The translations under genes and the position numbers were made by a program. Below are positions 45,714 to 54,731 of a stretch of 64,000 bases of DNA, piece after piece; within the stretch, counting starts at the first letter, position 1; every line of letters begins with the position of its first letter. The notes below the pieces were generated by a model, which did not search any database, was not told where the DNA came from, and worked only from the letters and a program-made list of their open reading frames with translations. The stretch spans positions 2,706,201 through 2,770,200 of the forward strand of contig NZ_CP015698.1 in assembly GCF_002163715.1 (NCBI RefSeq), read 5' to 3'. Source of the DNA: Curvibacter sp. AEP1-3 (lineage in GTDB: Bacteria; Pseudomonadota; Gammaproteobacteria; Burkholderiales; Burkholderiaceae_C).

Positions 45714-46810
45714 GAGCCGTAGATGCGGGCGCCGCTCTTGTCGAACAGCAAGGCCTTTGTAGCATCAAAGCGGGCTTCCATGGCCTGGCCGGAGCGCAGC
45801 TCGCGGCCGTTTTTGCTCTCGATAACCACCATCACGCCGCCGCTGGAGCGGGCGTAGGTAAAGGTTTCGCCGCCCAGGTGTTCCAGCATGTCGATGGTGA
45901 CGGGCAGGACGGTATCGCCCTGCTCCTGGAAGTGCTCAGGCCGAACACCTACCGACACCTCGCTGCCGATGGCAGGCAGGTTTTTAGCCAAGGGCAGTTG
46001 GATGGTGGTGTTGTCAAAACCGTTAAGGCTGATCTGGCAGCCATTGCCGCAGTTAACTGTGGCGTGGCCGGTGACCTTGCCTTCAAAGAAATTCATGCGC
46101 GGCGAGCCGATGAAGCCGGCCACAAAGGTGTTGGCCGGGTTGTCATACAGCTCCAGCGGCGCGCCCACCTGCTCCACCACACCGGCGCGCAGCACCACGA
46201 TTTTGTCGGCCAGGGTCATGGCTTCCACCTGGTCGTGCGTCACGTAGATGATGGTGCTGCCCAGCTCGCGGTGCAGGCGCGCAATCTCGATGCGCATGTG
46301 CACCCGCAGCTCAGCGTCGAGGTTGGAGAGCGGCTCGTCAAACAAAAACACCTGCGGGTCGCGCACGATGGCACGGCCGATGGCCACGCGCTGGCGTTGC
46401 CCGCCTGACAGCGCCTTGGGCTTGCGGTCCATCAGGGGCTCCAGGCCCAAAATCTTGGCGGCGGAGTCCACTTTGCTCTTGACCACGTCTTTGGCCACAC
46501 CTGCGTGCTTGAGGGCAAAGCCCATGTTTTCGCGCACCGTCATGTGGGGGTAGAGCGCGTAGCTCTGGAACACCATGGCAATGCCGCGCTTAGACGGGTC
46601 CACATGGTTCATGACCTGGTCGCCGATGCGCAGCTCGCCGCTGGTGATGTCTTCCAGGCCCGAGATGGCGCGCAAGAGCGTGGACTTGCCGCAGCCCGAG
46701 GGGCCCACGAACACCACGAATTCGCCGTGTTTGATGTCGAGGTCCACGCCCCGGATGATGTCGATCTCGCCGAATGATTTGCGGACCTGGGTGAGTTTGA
46801 CGTCTGCCAT
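45710..46810 (-). CDS. Sugar ABC transporter ATP-binding protein (UgpC/MsmK type)
   Basis: ATPase of 366 residues for a CUT1 importer. Walker A GPSGCGKST, signature LSGGQRQR, Walker B VFLFDEPLSNLD, then a C-terminal OB-like regulatory domain (about 235-360) with VGVRPEHF. It lies between the beta- and alpha-galactosidase genes and serves the permeases encoded upstream, at 49.1-50.8 kb. ATPases of this type can serve several importers. Confidence 0.94.
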   Translation of the reverse strand: MADVKLTQVRKSFGEIDIIRGVDLDIKHGEFVVFVGPSGCGKSTLLRAISGLEDITSGELRIGDQVMNHVDPSKRGIAMVFQSYALYPHMTVRENMGFALKHAGVAKDVVKSKVDSAAKILGLEPLMDRKPKALSGGQRQRVAIGRAIVRDPQVFLFDEPLSNLDAELRVHMRIEIARLHRELGSTIIYVTHDQVEAMTLADKIVVLRAGVVEQVGAPLELYDNPANTFVAGFIGSPRMNFFEGKVTGHATVNCGNGCQISLNGFDNTTIQLPLAKNLPAIGSEVSVGVRPEHFQEQGDTVLPVTIDMLEHLGGETFTYARSSGGVMVVIESKNGRELRSGQAMEARFDATKALLFDKSGARIYGS

Positions 46811-46836
46811 GTTCTTTTCCTCGTCGACTCGGTTGT

Positions 46837-49083
46837 TTATGCGGCGCGCAGCGTCACGCGCTGCTCGCCCATGCGGCGGGTGGATACGCGCAAGGTGATG
46901 TCACCCACCGCGCCGCTGGTTTCCAGCCAGAAGCCGGTAGTGCCGCCCTTGAGCGTCAGCAAATCGGGGCCCAGCAGCTTGGCTGCGCCGGTGACTTCCA
47001 CATGCACCACGTCGTCCATAAACGGCAGCAGGCGGCCGGCTTGGTCCAGCGCGCGCACGATGACGCGGGTGGCGTCTTTCTCATGGGCTTGCAATTGCGT
47101 GTCGTCCACTTCCACTTGCAAAGTGGTGGGCACCGGGTTGCCCGAGAGCTTGACGGTGGAAACCGCCTTGCCGTTGAGATAGCCCGTCACCGTGGCATCG
47201 CGCCACAGCATGCCCCAGGCGCCCAGGTCGTTCATGTTGACGTGGCGGCTGTCAAAAATGACTGGCGCATGCGGCAGGTGCGGGTAGCGCTCGCGGTCAG
47301 GCTCGGCGCGCTTGGGCGCAAAGTCGCCCACTTGCAGTTCCACGTAGTCGCAGTTGGTGAGCACGATCAGGGGCAGTACTTCGCAACGGTCTTTCTCGCC
47401 ACGGGCCCAGTAGGTCACGGGTTGCAGCACCACTTGCTCTGCAGGGCTGCACTGGCTGGTGTAGCCCCAGGCGGCGAACTTGGGTTCGCGGAAGATGTCC
47501 ATCACGCCGTGGTGGCAGATGCGGTCGCCCGCGCCGAAGTCTTTGTGGGTGTTGTAGTCAAACATGCACCAGCCAATGGCGCCGCTGATGACGGGGTTTT
47601 CATACGCCTTGTTCAGTACATCCAGATGCCGGCGCACATGCTCGGCCTGGCGGTCTTCGGGGTCGATGCGCTTGGTGGGGTACATGTGGCCGTTGAACTC
47701 GGTCACCAGATACGGCACCTCGTGGGCCAGGCCGGTCACCTGGCGGGGCTGGCGCAGCGGGGTGGGGGCAATGCCCTTCATCCACTCCGGGGGGGCCACG
47801 TGGCAGAAGTCGTTCACGGTGTACACGTCTTCCAGCAGCTCGCTGTTTTCGATGTAGCGCACGCCACCGGTCTGGCGGGTTGTGTCCAGGCTGCGGGCCA
47901 TCGCGTTGGTGCGTGTGTAGAAGTCGTGGTTGTCTTGCGACTCGTTGATGCGTACGCCCCAGATGATGATGGAGGGGTGGTTCCAGTCGCGCTCGACCAT
48001 GCGGCGCACGTTCTCCACCGACTCGTCCTGCCAAGCCTGGCCGCCAATGTGCTGCCAGCCCGGAATCTCTTCAAACACCAAGAGGCCGATCTCGTCGCAG
48101 CGGTCCAGAAAGTAGGTGGACTGCGGGTAGTGCGAGGTGCGCACCAGGTTGCACTTGAGCACGTCTTTCATGACGTCGGCGTCTTTGGCCTGGGCGCGCT
48201 GGCCCATGGCGTAGCCCACGTAGGGGAAGCTCTGGTGGCGGTTGAGGCCGCGGATCTTGAGCGGCTTGCCGTTAAGGAAGAAACCTTCGGTTGTGAACCG
48301 GGCGGTGCGGAAGCCAAAGCGGGTGCTGTGCTGGTCGCTGCCGGCGCTGGTGTTCAGCGTGACGCGGGCCACGTACAGCACAGGGCTGTCCAGCTCCCAC
48401 AGCGCGAGGCCGGCCAGTGACTCAAACGAGGCGCTGAACTCTGCGCCAGACACATCCACGGTTTGCTGGTGCAGCACGGCGCCATCCACAGTGCACAGCT
48501 CCACCAGTGCGGTGCCGGTGAAGGCCGCCTGCGTGGGGTTGGCCAGAAAGCCTTTGACGGTGAGGCCCTTGGCGTCGCTCAGTTCGTTAGCGGTTTCGAC
48601 CTTGATGTTCGCAATCGACACGGCGTCGTTCACTTGCAGCCACACATCGCGGTAGATGCCGGCGTAGGTCAGGTAGTCGATCTGGCCGCCGAAGGGGGGA
48701 ATCTCGGGGTTCTCGCTGCCGTCCACCTTCACGGTGATGAGGTTGTCGCCTTCTTTCAGCAAGCCAGTTAGGCGGGCGTTGAACGGCGTGTAGCCGTCTT
48801 TGTGCGCAGCAACTTGCTGGCCGTTGACCCAGACCACGCTGTTGGCCATGGCGCCGTCAAAGCGCAAGGCCACTTCGCGGCCGGCAAACGCGGGCTGCCA
48901 GGCCAGGGTGTACTGGTAGGCAAATTCCTTCTGGAATGCGCATTCGTCGAAGTAGGTCATGTCCAGGTCGACGGCGTTGTGCGGCAGGCGCACGGCCTCG
49001 CCGGCAGCGGCCTTGGCGATGAGCTCAGACGAAAAAGAGGTGTGAAAGGTCCAGCCCGAGACGAGCTTGGTAACGGTACGCAT
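46837..49083 (-). CDS. Beta-galactosidase, glycoside hydrolase family 2
   Basis: Hydrolase of 748 residues. The N-terminal sugar-binding sandwich (about 1-165) contains YAGIYRDVWL, followed by an immunoglobulin-like domain. The catalytic barrel (about 275-560) holds the acid/base Glu in IIIWGVRINESQD and the nucleophile Glu in LVTEFNGHMYPTK. A further C-terminal beta domain follows. No signal peptide, so it acts on imported sugars. Beta-galactosidase is the most likely activity, but beta-glucuronidase-like specificity cannot be excluded. Confidence 0.87.
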   Translation of the reverse strand: MRTVTKLVSGWTFHTSFSSELIAKAAAGEAVRLPHNAVDLDMTYFDECAFQKEFAYQYTLAWQPAFAGREVALRFDGAMANSVVWVNGQQVAAHKDGYTPFNARLTGLLKEGDNLITVKVDGSENPEIPPFGGQIDYLTYAGIYRDVWLQVNDAVSIANIKVETANELSDAKGLTVKGFLANPTQAAFTGTALVELCTVDGAVLHQQTVDVSGAEFSASFESLAGLALWELDSPVLYVARVTLNTSAGSDQHSTRFGFRTARFTTEGFFLNGKPLKIRGLNRHQSFPYVGYAMGQRAQAKDADVMKDVLKCNLVRTSHYPQSTYFLDRCDEIGLLVFEEIPGWQHIGGQAWQDESVENVRRMVERDWNHPSIIIWGVRINESQDNHDFYTRTNAMARSLDTTRQTGGVRYIENSELLEDVYTVNDFCHVAPPEWMKGIAPTPLRQPRQVTGLAHEVPYLVTEFNGHMYPTKRIDPEDRQAEHVRRHLDVLNKAYENPVISGAIGWCMFDYNTHKDFGAGDRICHHGVMDIFREPKFAAWGYTSQCSPAEQVVLQPVTYWARGEKDRCEVLPLIVLTNCDYVELQVGDFAPKRAEPDRERYPHLPHAPVIFDSRHVNMNDLGAWGMLWRDATVTGYLNGKAVSTVKLSGNPVPTTLQVEVDDTQLQAHEKDATRVIVRALDQAGRLLPFMDDVVHVEVTGAAKLLGPDLLTLKGGTTGFWLETSGAVGDITLRVSTRRMGEQRVTLRAA

Positions 49084-49093
49084 GTGAAAAGCC

Positions 49094-49912
49094 TTATTTG
49101 ACGGAGCCCAGCATGCCCTGTACGAACTGCCGTTGCATTGCGAAGAAGACGACCAGGGTGGGCAGGGTGGCGAGCATGGCCGCCAGCATGATCACGCCGA
49201 AGTCAGGAAAGTAGGCCGAGCCCAGAGAGGACAGCACCAGGGTGATGGTTTTGAGCTCGGGGGACTGCAGCACGATGAGGGGCCAGAGGAAGTTGTTCCA
49301 CGCCGCCATGAACACGATGATGAAGGCCGCGGCATAGGTAGAGCGCATGACCGGCACATACACAAACAGGAAGATCTGCCATTCCTTGAGTCCGTCCAGG
49401 CGCGCGGCTTCGCGCAACTCGGGCGGAAAGGCTTTGGTGCTCTGGCGGAAGTAAAACACGATGTAGGCAGATGCCACCACCGGCAGGATGACGGCGAGGT
49501 GGGTGTCCAGCAGATCGAACTGCGCCATCAGGATGAACAGCGGAATCATCAGCGCCGCAAAGGGCACCATCAGTGTGAGCAGCAGGCCGTTGTAAAGGCG
49601 TTCGCGGGCCTTGGAGCTGAATACTTCAAAGCCGTAGCCCGCCATGGACGAGACCAGCAGCGTGAAGAAGCCGCCGATGATGGCGATCTTTCCGGAGTTC
49701 CAGAAGACCTGGGCCACATCAAAGCTCTTGTTGAGTTTTTCGAAGTTCTCCAGCAGCGCGCTGCCGAAGGTGAACTTGCCCTTGGTCACATCCACCGAGG
49801 CGTTGGTGGAGCTGATCACCATCCAGGCAAAGGGGAAGATGGAAACAAAGGCCATGACCCCCAGAAAGAGGTAGACGCTGGCCATGCGGAATTTTTCTGC
49901 CCAGTTGGTCAT
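49094..49912 (-). CDS. Carbohydrate ABC transporter permease (MalG-like)
   Basis: CUT1 permease of 272 residues from the ATG at 49912 (MTNWAEKFRM); the longer frame to 50017 overlaps the upstream permease. Six membrane segments are visible. The coupling motif reads EAARLDGLKEWQIFLFVYVP. It starts one base after the stop of the partner permease gene, so the two are coupled. Confidence 0.93.
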   Translation of the reverse strand: MTNWAEKFRMASVYLFLGVMAFVSIFPFAWMVISSTNASVDVTKGKFTFGSALLENFEKLNKSFDVAQVFWNSGKIAIIGGFFTLLVSSMAGYGFEVFSSKARERLYNGLLLTLMVPFAALMIPLFILMAQFDLLDTHLAVILPVVASAYIVFYFRQSTKAFPPELREAARLDGLKEWQIFLFVYVPVMRSTYAAAFIIVFMAAWNNFLWPLIVLQSPELKTITLVLSSLGSAYFPDFGVIMLAAMLATLPTLVVFFAMQRQFVQGMLGSVK

Positions 49913-49913
49913 G

Positions 49914-50810
49914 TCAGTTGCGCTCCCGGGCGGCATAAAACTGGATGGCGGCCAACGCGGCCACCAGCAGCACGATGACGTAAGACACCGTGGCGGCGTA
50001 GCCGAAGTTGGGCACAAACTTGAACGACAGGTTGTAGATGTACATGGACAGTGTGAGCGTGTTGTCAGAGAACACGGTGCCCACGGTGGTGATGTTCATG
50101 GGTTCATCAAACAACTGCAGCGTGCCGATGGTGGAGGTCACCGTGGTGAACAGGATCACCGGCTTGAGATTCGGGATAGTGATGGAGACAAAGCGGCGGT
50201 AGGCCGAGATGCCATCGATACGGGCAGCCTCGTAGATCGACTTGTCGATGTTCTGCATGGCCGCGAGATAGAAGATCATGTTGTAGCCGGTCCAGCGCCA
50301 GGTGATGGCGATGATGATGACGACCTTGGACCAGAACGGGTCGTTGAGCCAGGGGATAGGCTCAGCAATAAGGCCCAGCCACGCCAGCGCGTGGTTGACC
50401 AGGCCGTCATACGAAAACATGCTTTTGAACACCACCGAGTACGCCACCAGCGAGGTCACGCAGGGCAGGAAAACTGCCGTGCGCAACAGCCCGCGAAAGC
50501 GCAGGTTCGGCATGTTGAGGCAGCTGGCCATGACCAGCGCCAGCAACAGCATGATGGGAACCTGAATCACCAGGAAGATGCAGGTGTTCTGCAGCGCCTT
50601 CAGGAAGACAGGATCACTGGCCAGACGCACGATGTTGCCGGTGCCTACGAACTCAACCACCGTTCCCTGCCCGGCATGCAGGGACATCCACAGCGACTTG
50701 ACGATCGGGTAGGCCATGAAGACCCCGATCAGCCCGAGTGCGATGGAAACAAATAGCCAACCGTTGACGTCGAAAAAACGCCGGTAGCTGGTCGTAGGCT
50801 TGGGCGCCAT
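49914..50810 (-). CDS. Carbohydrate ABC transporter permease (MalF-like)
   Basis: CUT1 permease of 298 residues with six membrane segments. The coupling motif reads YEAARIDGISAYRRFVSITI. It begins after a polar N-terminus (MAPKPTTSYRRFFDVNGW) and follows the binding-protein gene by 30 bases. It pairs with the MalG-like permease to form the galactoside channel. Confidence 0.93.
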   Translation of the reverse strand: MAPKPTTSYRRFFDVNGWLFVSIALGLIGVFMAYPIVKSLWMSLHAGQGTVVEFVGTGNIVRLASDPVFLKALQNTCIFLVIQVPIMLLLALVMASCLNMPNLRFRGLLRTAVFLPCVTSLVAYSVVFKSMFSYDGLVNHALAWLGLIAEPIPWLNDPFWSKVVIIIAITWRWTGYNMIFYLAAMQNIDKSIYEAARIDGISAYRRFVSITIPNLKPVILFTTVTSTIGTLQLFDEPMNITTVGTVFSDNTLTLSMYIYNLSFKFVPNFGYAATVSYVIVLLVAALAAIQFYAARERN

Positions 50811-50840
50811 GGTGCTCCTTGGGTGCAGTGTTGCCGTGTC

Positions 50841-52127
50841 TTACTTGATTTGCGAGGCGAGCTGGTTGTGGATGTTTTCCAGCGCCTTCTCGACCGGCAT
50901 GCCTTGGGCCAGGCCCGGCAGTTGGGCGGCTACAGCAGCGTCACCTTCAGCGGTGTAAATGCCGTAGTTCACGCTAGGCACCTTGCCCATCCAGTCGCTG
51001 TATTGCTGCCACACCTTGGCGCCACCGAAGAAGGGGTCGGCTTCAGAGTAAGCCTTGCCGTTACGCGAAGCCAACAAGGAGCCCACCGCACCGCGGGACT
51101 GCAGAATGGTTTGGTAGAAGTCCACATCCTTGGCGTAGATTTCGTTCAGGAAGTCGGCTGCAGCAGCCTTCTCTTTGGCGCTGGAGAGCACGTACCAGCT
51201 GGAACCGCCCAGGTTGGATGCGTTGGTTGCGCCAGGCACATTCAGGCGGGGAGTGGCGGCCACAGCCCATTTGCCGGACTGGCTGGCTTCTGCCTTCACG
51301 GAGCCGGTGATCCACACGCCGGTGATCACGGAGGCGACGTCACCCTTGTTCAGCGCGCCGACCCACTCGCCCCAGCCGGAGGTGGGCTTGTAAACGCCGG
51401 TCTTCATGAACTTGACCTGGGTTTCCAGCGCGGCCTTCAGCGCGGGGTTGTTCTTGATGTCGAGCTTGCCGTCTTTGTCAAAGTACCAGCGGCCTGCGGA
51501 CTGCATCATGATGCGGATGCTGGCGATGTCCTGGGGGTCCATGGCGAACATCTTCTTGCCGGTCTTGGTTTCGACTTGCTTGCCGATTTCCAGGTAACGG
51601 TCCCAGGTGATGTTCTGCATGTCCTTGTCGGTGAAGCCGGCCTGCTTGATCAGGTCGCTGCGGTAGTACATGCCGGTAGTGCCGGTGTCAAAAGGCAGAC
51701 CGTAGACTTTGCCGCCCAAGGTCATCAGGTTGACCTTGTAGTTGGCAAACGCCTTGTGGTCCACCTTGCCGGACAGGGGTTCAAACGCGCCGGGGAAAGA
51801 GCGCAGGTACTTGGGGGCGTTGTAGTCTTCCACCAGCACGATGTCGGGCAGGTTCTTGGTCACGCCGGAGGCCAGGGTGGTTTGCAGTTTTTGCTCCACA
51901 TCGGCTTTGGCCATGTCCACGATCTTGAAGGTCACGCCGGGGTTCTTGGCGGTGTAACGCTTGGCCGCCTCTTGCATGATGGCGATGTTGAAGTTCGGGT
52001 CCCAAGCCCAGATGGTGACTTCGCCGGCGTTGGCGGCGTGGCTGGCCATCAGGCCGGTGGTGCCCAGAGCCAGGCCGATCATGGCGGTGGCGGTGCTGCG
52101 GAGAGTGAAGCGTTTGGCGAAATTCAT
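50841..52127 (-). CDS. Sugar ABC transporter substrate-binding protein (family 1)
   Basis: Periplasmic oligosaccharide-binding protein of 428 residues. The ATG at 52127 has AGGA upstream and gives a signal peptide (MNFAKRFTLRSTATAMIGLA onward, ending ANAGEV). The mature start VTIWAWDPNFNIAIMQEAAK is typical of family 1 binding proteins. It is the first gene of the operon that also encodes two permeases, beta-galactosidase, ATPase and alpha-galactosidase, pointing to galacto-oligosaccharides or melibiose-like ligands. Confidence 0.94.
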   Translation of the reverse strand: MNFAKRFTLRSTATAMIGLALGTTGLMASHAANAGEVTIWAWDPNFNIAIMQEAAKRYTAKNPGVTFKIVDMAKADVEQKLQTTLASGVTKNLPDIVLVEDYNAPKYLRSFPGAFEPLSGKVDHKAFANYKVNLMTLGGKVYGLPFDTGTTGMYYRSDLIKQAGFTDKDMQNITWDRYLEIGKQVETKTGKKMFAMDPQDIASIRIMMQSAGRWYFDKDGKLDIKNNPALKAALETQVKFMKTGVYKPTSGWGEWVGALNKGDVASVITGVWITGSVKAEASQSGKWAVAATPRLNVPGATNASNLGGSSWYVLSSAKEKAAAADFLNEIYAKDVDFYQTILQSRGAVGSLLASRNGKAYSEADPFFGGAKVWQQYSDWMGKVPSVNYGIYTAEGDAAVAAQLPGLAQGMPVEKALENIHNQLASQIK

Positions 52128-52307
52128 AGTCTGTCTTCCTGTTGATATGGGGTCAGGCACGTCATGCGGGGCGAACCGTAGCATGCGTATCTGTTGTCTC
52201 CAGAGTCCGGGCCTGCCAAAAAAAGTGGGGCGGGTCAGGCTCTGCCTTTGTGAATGAAACCAGAGTGTGTTGGGGTTGAATCCTGGTACCGGCTGGCGTC
52301 CTTTCGT

Positions 52308-52327
52308 AAATTTAAGCGGTTAAATTT
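52308..52327. promoter_or_regulatory. LacI-type operator O1
   Basis: AAATTTAAGCGGTTAAATTT: eight-base arms are perfectly complementary around GCGG, with the central CG typical of LacI-family operators. It lies 181 bases upstream of the binding-protein gene and 217 upstream of the LacI gene. Confidence 0.8.
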
Positions 52328-52409
52328 CTGACTGAAACACATGTCGACATTCGTACCGCCACCGGTCCGGAAGGCTTGCAGACCCGCCGGGGAGACATCC
52401 GTAAATTTA

Positions 52410-52429
52410 AAATTTAAGCGGTTAAATTC
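52410..52429. promoter_or_regulatory. LacI-type operator O2
   Basis: AAATTTAAGCGGTTAAATTC: the same site with one base changed at the end, 102 bases from O1. Two equal sites in one divergent promoter region suggest looping by a tetramer or separate control of the two directions. The rest of 52128-52543 shows no gene. Confidence 0.8.
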
Positions 52430-52543
52430 GACAATTTTTCGAGTATACCTATGGGTATCCGCAAAAAAACCGGCTCCTAGGGTAAGTCCTAGGGATCAAA
52501 AAACGTATCAATCGATGCCAATTCACACCAAGTTGCAGTGCCC

Positions 52544-53563
52544 ATGGCTACCCTGAGTGAAGTCGCCCGACTGGCAGGAGTCACCACTGCCACGGTGTCC
52601 AATGTGCTGCGCAATACCCAGAAGGTGAAACCAGCCACGGTGCAAAAGGTGCAAGAGGCGATTGCCGCGACCGGCTACCGCCCCAACCTGATGGCACGCG
52701 CGCTGGCCGAAGGCAAGTCGTCCATGGTGGCGCTGGTGCTGCCCGACATCAACAACCCCTTCTACCCCGAGTTCGTGCGGGTGGCCGAGCGGGTGGCGCG
52801 GCATCGCAACTACTTTCTGATGGTGTGCAACACCGACGAGCGCCCTGACATCGGCCGCGCGTATCTGCACCAGATTGCCGGTACGCTGGCCGACGGCGTG
52901 CTGGTGCTGCACACCGGTATCAGCGCGGACGACATCAATGAGCTGAAGACCCGCCGCTCCCCCATCGTGCTGGCGTCCGAAGAGCAGGTGGACCTGGCCA
53001 ACCGCATTCCCCATGTGGTGGTGAACTTCCACCGCGCGGGCGAAATTGCAGGGCAGCATTTGCTGGACTTGGGCCACCAGCGCATTGGTGCCATCGTGGG
53101 TTGCGGCCTGGAGGGCATGCAGCTTGGGCGTCTGGACGGGTTCAAAAGCGCCTTGGCTGCCGCTGGCATGACGCTGGCTGAGCCAATGGTCCGCAATGTG
53201 AGCGACACCGTGGCCGGCGGCCATGAGGCCACCGACTCATTGCTGGAGCAGCACCCCGACATCACCGCCATTTTTTGCACCAACGATTTGATGGCCTATG
53301 GCGCCAGCCAGGCCCTGGCCGACCGGGGCATCCGCATCCCGCAAGACATTTCGCTCATCGGCATCACTGACATCCAGCTCGCGCGGGACATGCGCCCGGC
53401 GCTTACCACCGTAGCCCTCGGCATTGAGCAGGTGGCCACCATCTCCATCAACCTGCTGTTGGACTTGATTGAAAACCCCCAGCACGAACCCACCATCGTG
53501 CATGTGCCCGATCCGGTGCTGGTAGTGCGTGCCTCCACCGGCCCTGTGCGCAGCGGCGCCTGA
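52544..53563 (+). CDS. LacI-family repressor of the galactoside locus
   Basis: Regulator of 339 residues from the ATG at 52544; a GTG at 52538 would add two residues. The N-terminal helix-turn-helix is ATLSEVARLAGVTTATVSNV, the hinge helix region RPNLMARALAEGK. The sugar-binding domain has VALVLPDINNPFYPEFV and the late GITDIQLARDMRPALTTV. It is divergent from the galactoside operon across two palindromic operators, so it very likely represses both directions until a galactoside is present. Confidence 0.94.
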   Translation: MATLSEVARLAGVTTATVSNVLRNTQKVKPATVQKVQEAIAATGYRPNLMARALAEGKSSMVALVLPDINNPFYPEFVRVAERVARHRNYFLMVCNTDERPDIGRAYLHQIAGTLADGVLVLHTGISADDINELKTRRSPIVLASEEQVDLANRIPHVVVNFHRAGEIAGQHLLDLGHQRIGAIVGCGLEGMQLGRLDGFKSALAAAGMTLAEPMVRNVSDTVAGGHEATDSLLEQHPDITAIFCTNDLMAYGASQALADRGIRIPQDISLIGITDIQLARDMRPALTTVALGIEQVATISINLLLDLIENPQHEPTIVHVPDPVLVVRASTGPVRSGA

Positions 53564-53584
53564 AGTACGGGCCGCGGTGGCGGC

Positions 53585-54211
53585 CTACAGTGTGTCGATG
53601 GGGTTGTGAGCCGTGTCGTCGCCGATGGCGAAGCGGTCCCGGCAGCGGGTGTAGAAGCTTGCGCCGAAGCGACCCACCGGGTGGTAGTCCTGCAGGTGCA
53701 CGCGCCACTTTTCGGTGTCTATCAAGCCATCGCGTGCGCTCATCCACAGCACCCGGCCAATGAACACATAGCGGCTGGGCGTTTCCAGCGTTTCATGCAG
53801 CACGCATTCAAAAGCCACCGGTGCCTCCGCAATGCGCGGCGGGCGCACCGTGTGGGACGGAGCGGCATGCAGGCCCACCGCGTCCAGCTCACTCACCGAG
53901 GCTGGGAAGGCATGGCCGCAGGCGTGCATCTGGGCGGCCAGAGGCTCGTCCGTCATGTGCACGACGAACTCGCGCTCGGAGAGGATGTTGGCCGCCGTGT
54001 CCTTGAGCTGCCCGTCCTGCAAGCGGTTGATGCTGAGCATGACCACCGGGGGGGCCTCACCCAGCATGTTGAACATCGAAAACGGTGCGGCGTTCACCAC
54101 GCCCGCTGCGTTCAGGCTGGTGACCAGCGCAATCGGCCGCGGCACGATGAGGCTGGCCATGAGCTTGTAGCGCTGGTAAGCGGTGATCTGTGAAAAGTCG
54201 ACTTCGGTCAT
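53585..54211 (-). CDS. Flavin reductase family protein
   Basis: FMN-binding split-barrel protein of 208 residues from the ATG at 54211. Family marks are PRPIALVTSLNAAGVVNAAP, SMFNMLGEAPPVVMLSI and KDTAANILSEREFVVHMTDE. Such proteins are reductase components of two-component flavin monooxygenases or related enzymes; no monooxygenase is adjacent. It converges with the LacI gene. Confidence 0.9.
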   Translation of the reverse strand: MTEVDFSQITAYQRYKLMASLIVPRPIALVTSLNAAGVVNAAPFSMFNMLGEAPPVVMLSINRLQDGQLKDTAANILSEREFVVHMTDEPLAAQMHACGHAFPASVSELDAVGLHAAPSHTVRPPRIAEAPVAFECVLHETLETPSRYVFIGRVLWMSARDGLIDTEKWRVHLQDYHPVGRFGASFYTRCRDRFAIGDDTAHNPIDTL

Positions 54212-54260
54212 GCGCAACGTGCACGCAAGGGACGTGCCGTTAAACCGGAGCGGAGAAGCC

Positions 54261-54315
54261 CGCTATCAAAACAGAAGCTACCCGCGCATATACCATGAGC
54301 GCTACAGGCACTTTT
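54261..54315 (+). repeat. Dispersed repeat, copy E (diverged)
   Basis: CGCTATCAAAACAGAAGCTA, then CCCGCGCATATACCATGAGC and GCTACAGGCA. It is the same repeat in a more diverged form, between the flavin reductase and RidA genes. Confidence 0.6.
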
Positions 54316-54340
54316 TACCTAAAAATACCTGCGACGCTGT

Positions 54341-54694
54341 TCAGGCGGTCGCTGCGGTAAATGCAATCTCCAGCAGATAGTCCGGGCTGGCCATCTCGGC
54401 GCTCACGCACACCCGGGCCGGTGCGCAACCCTCTGGGAGCCAAGCTTGCCACGCGGCGTTGAAGGTAGCGCGGTCGCTCATGTGCTTGAGGTAGATGGTG
54501 GCAATCAATAAACGGCTTTTGTCACTGCCGGCCAGCGCCAGTGTGCGCTCGGCTTGTGCAAACACAGCCTGCGATTGGCTGGTGATGTCGGTGCCGCTTT
54601 CGGGCACTTCCACAAAATAAGCTGTGCCGTTGTGCACCACCGCGTCCGACCATTGGGCGGTGGGGTTGATGCGTTGGATGGGGGAGACTGTCAT
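54341..54694 (-). CDS. RidA family protein (YjgF/UK114)
   Basis: Trimeric enamine/imine deaminase-like protein of 117 residues, a little shorter than typical RidA. Conserved parts are YFVEVPESGTDITSQSQAVF and the active Arg in PARVCVSAEM, with a late Glu in LLEIAFTA. It resembles the RidA subgroup that lacks part of the N-terminal motif, so deaminase activity is not certain. It lies 37 bases upstream of the DUF2894 gene, not obviously in that operon. Confidence 0.85.
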   Translation of the reverse strand: MTVSPIQRINPTAQWSDAVVHNGTAYFVEVPESGTDITSQSQAVFAQAERTLALAGSDKSRLLIATIYLKHMSDRATFNAAWQAWLPEGCAPARVCVSAEMASPDYLLEIAFTAATA

Positions 54695-54731
54695 AGGGAA
54701 TCCTGTTCAGAGCTTGACGCTTTGGCGCATC

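Noticed and set aside
47002..48420. 472-codon frame antisense to the beta-galactosidase gene
   Set aside because: Same reason: antisense shadow, Val/His/Gly-rich, no domain.
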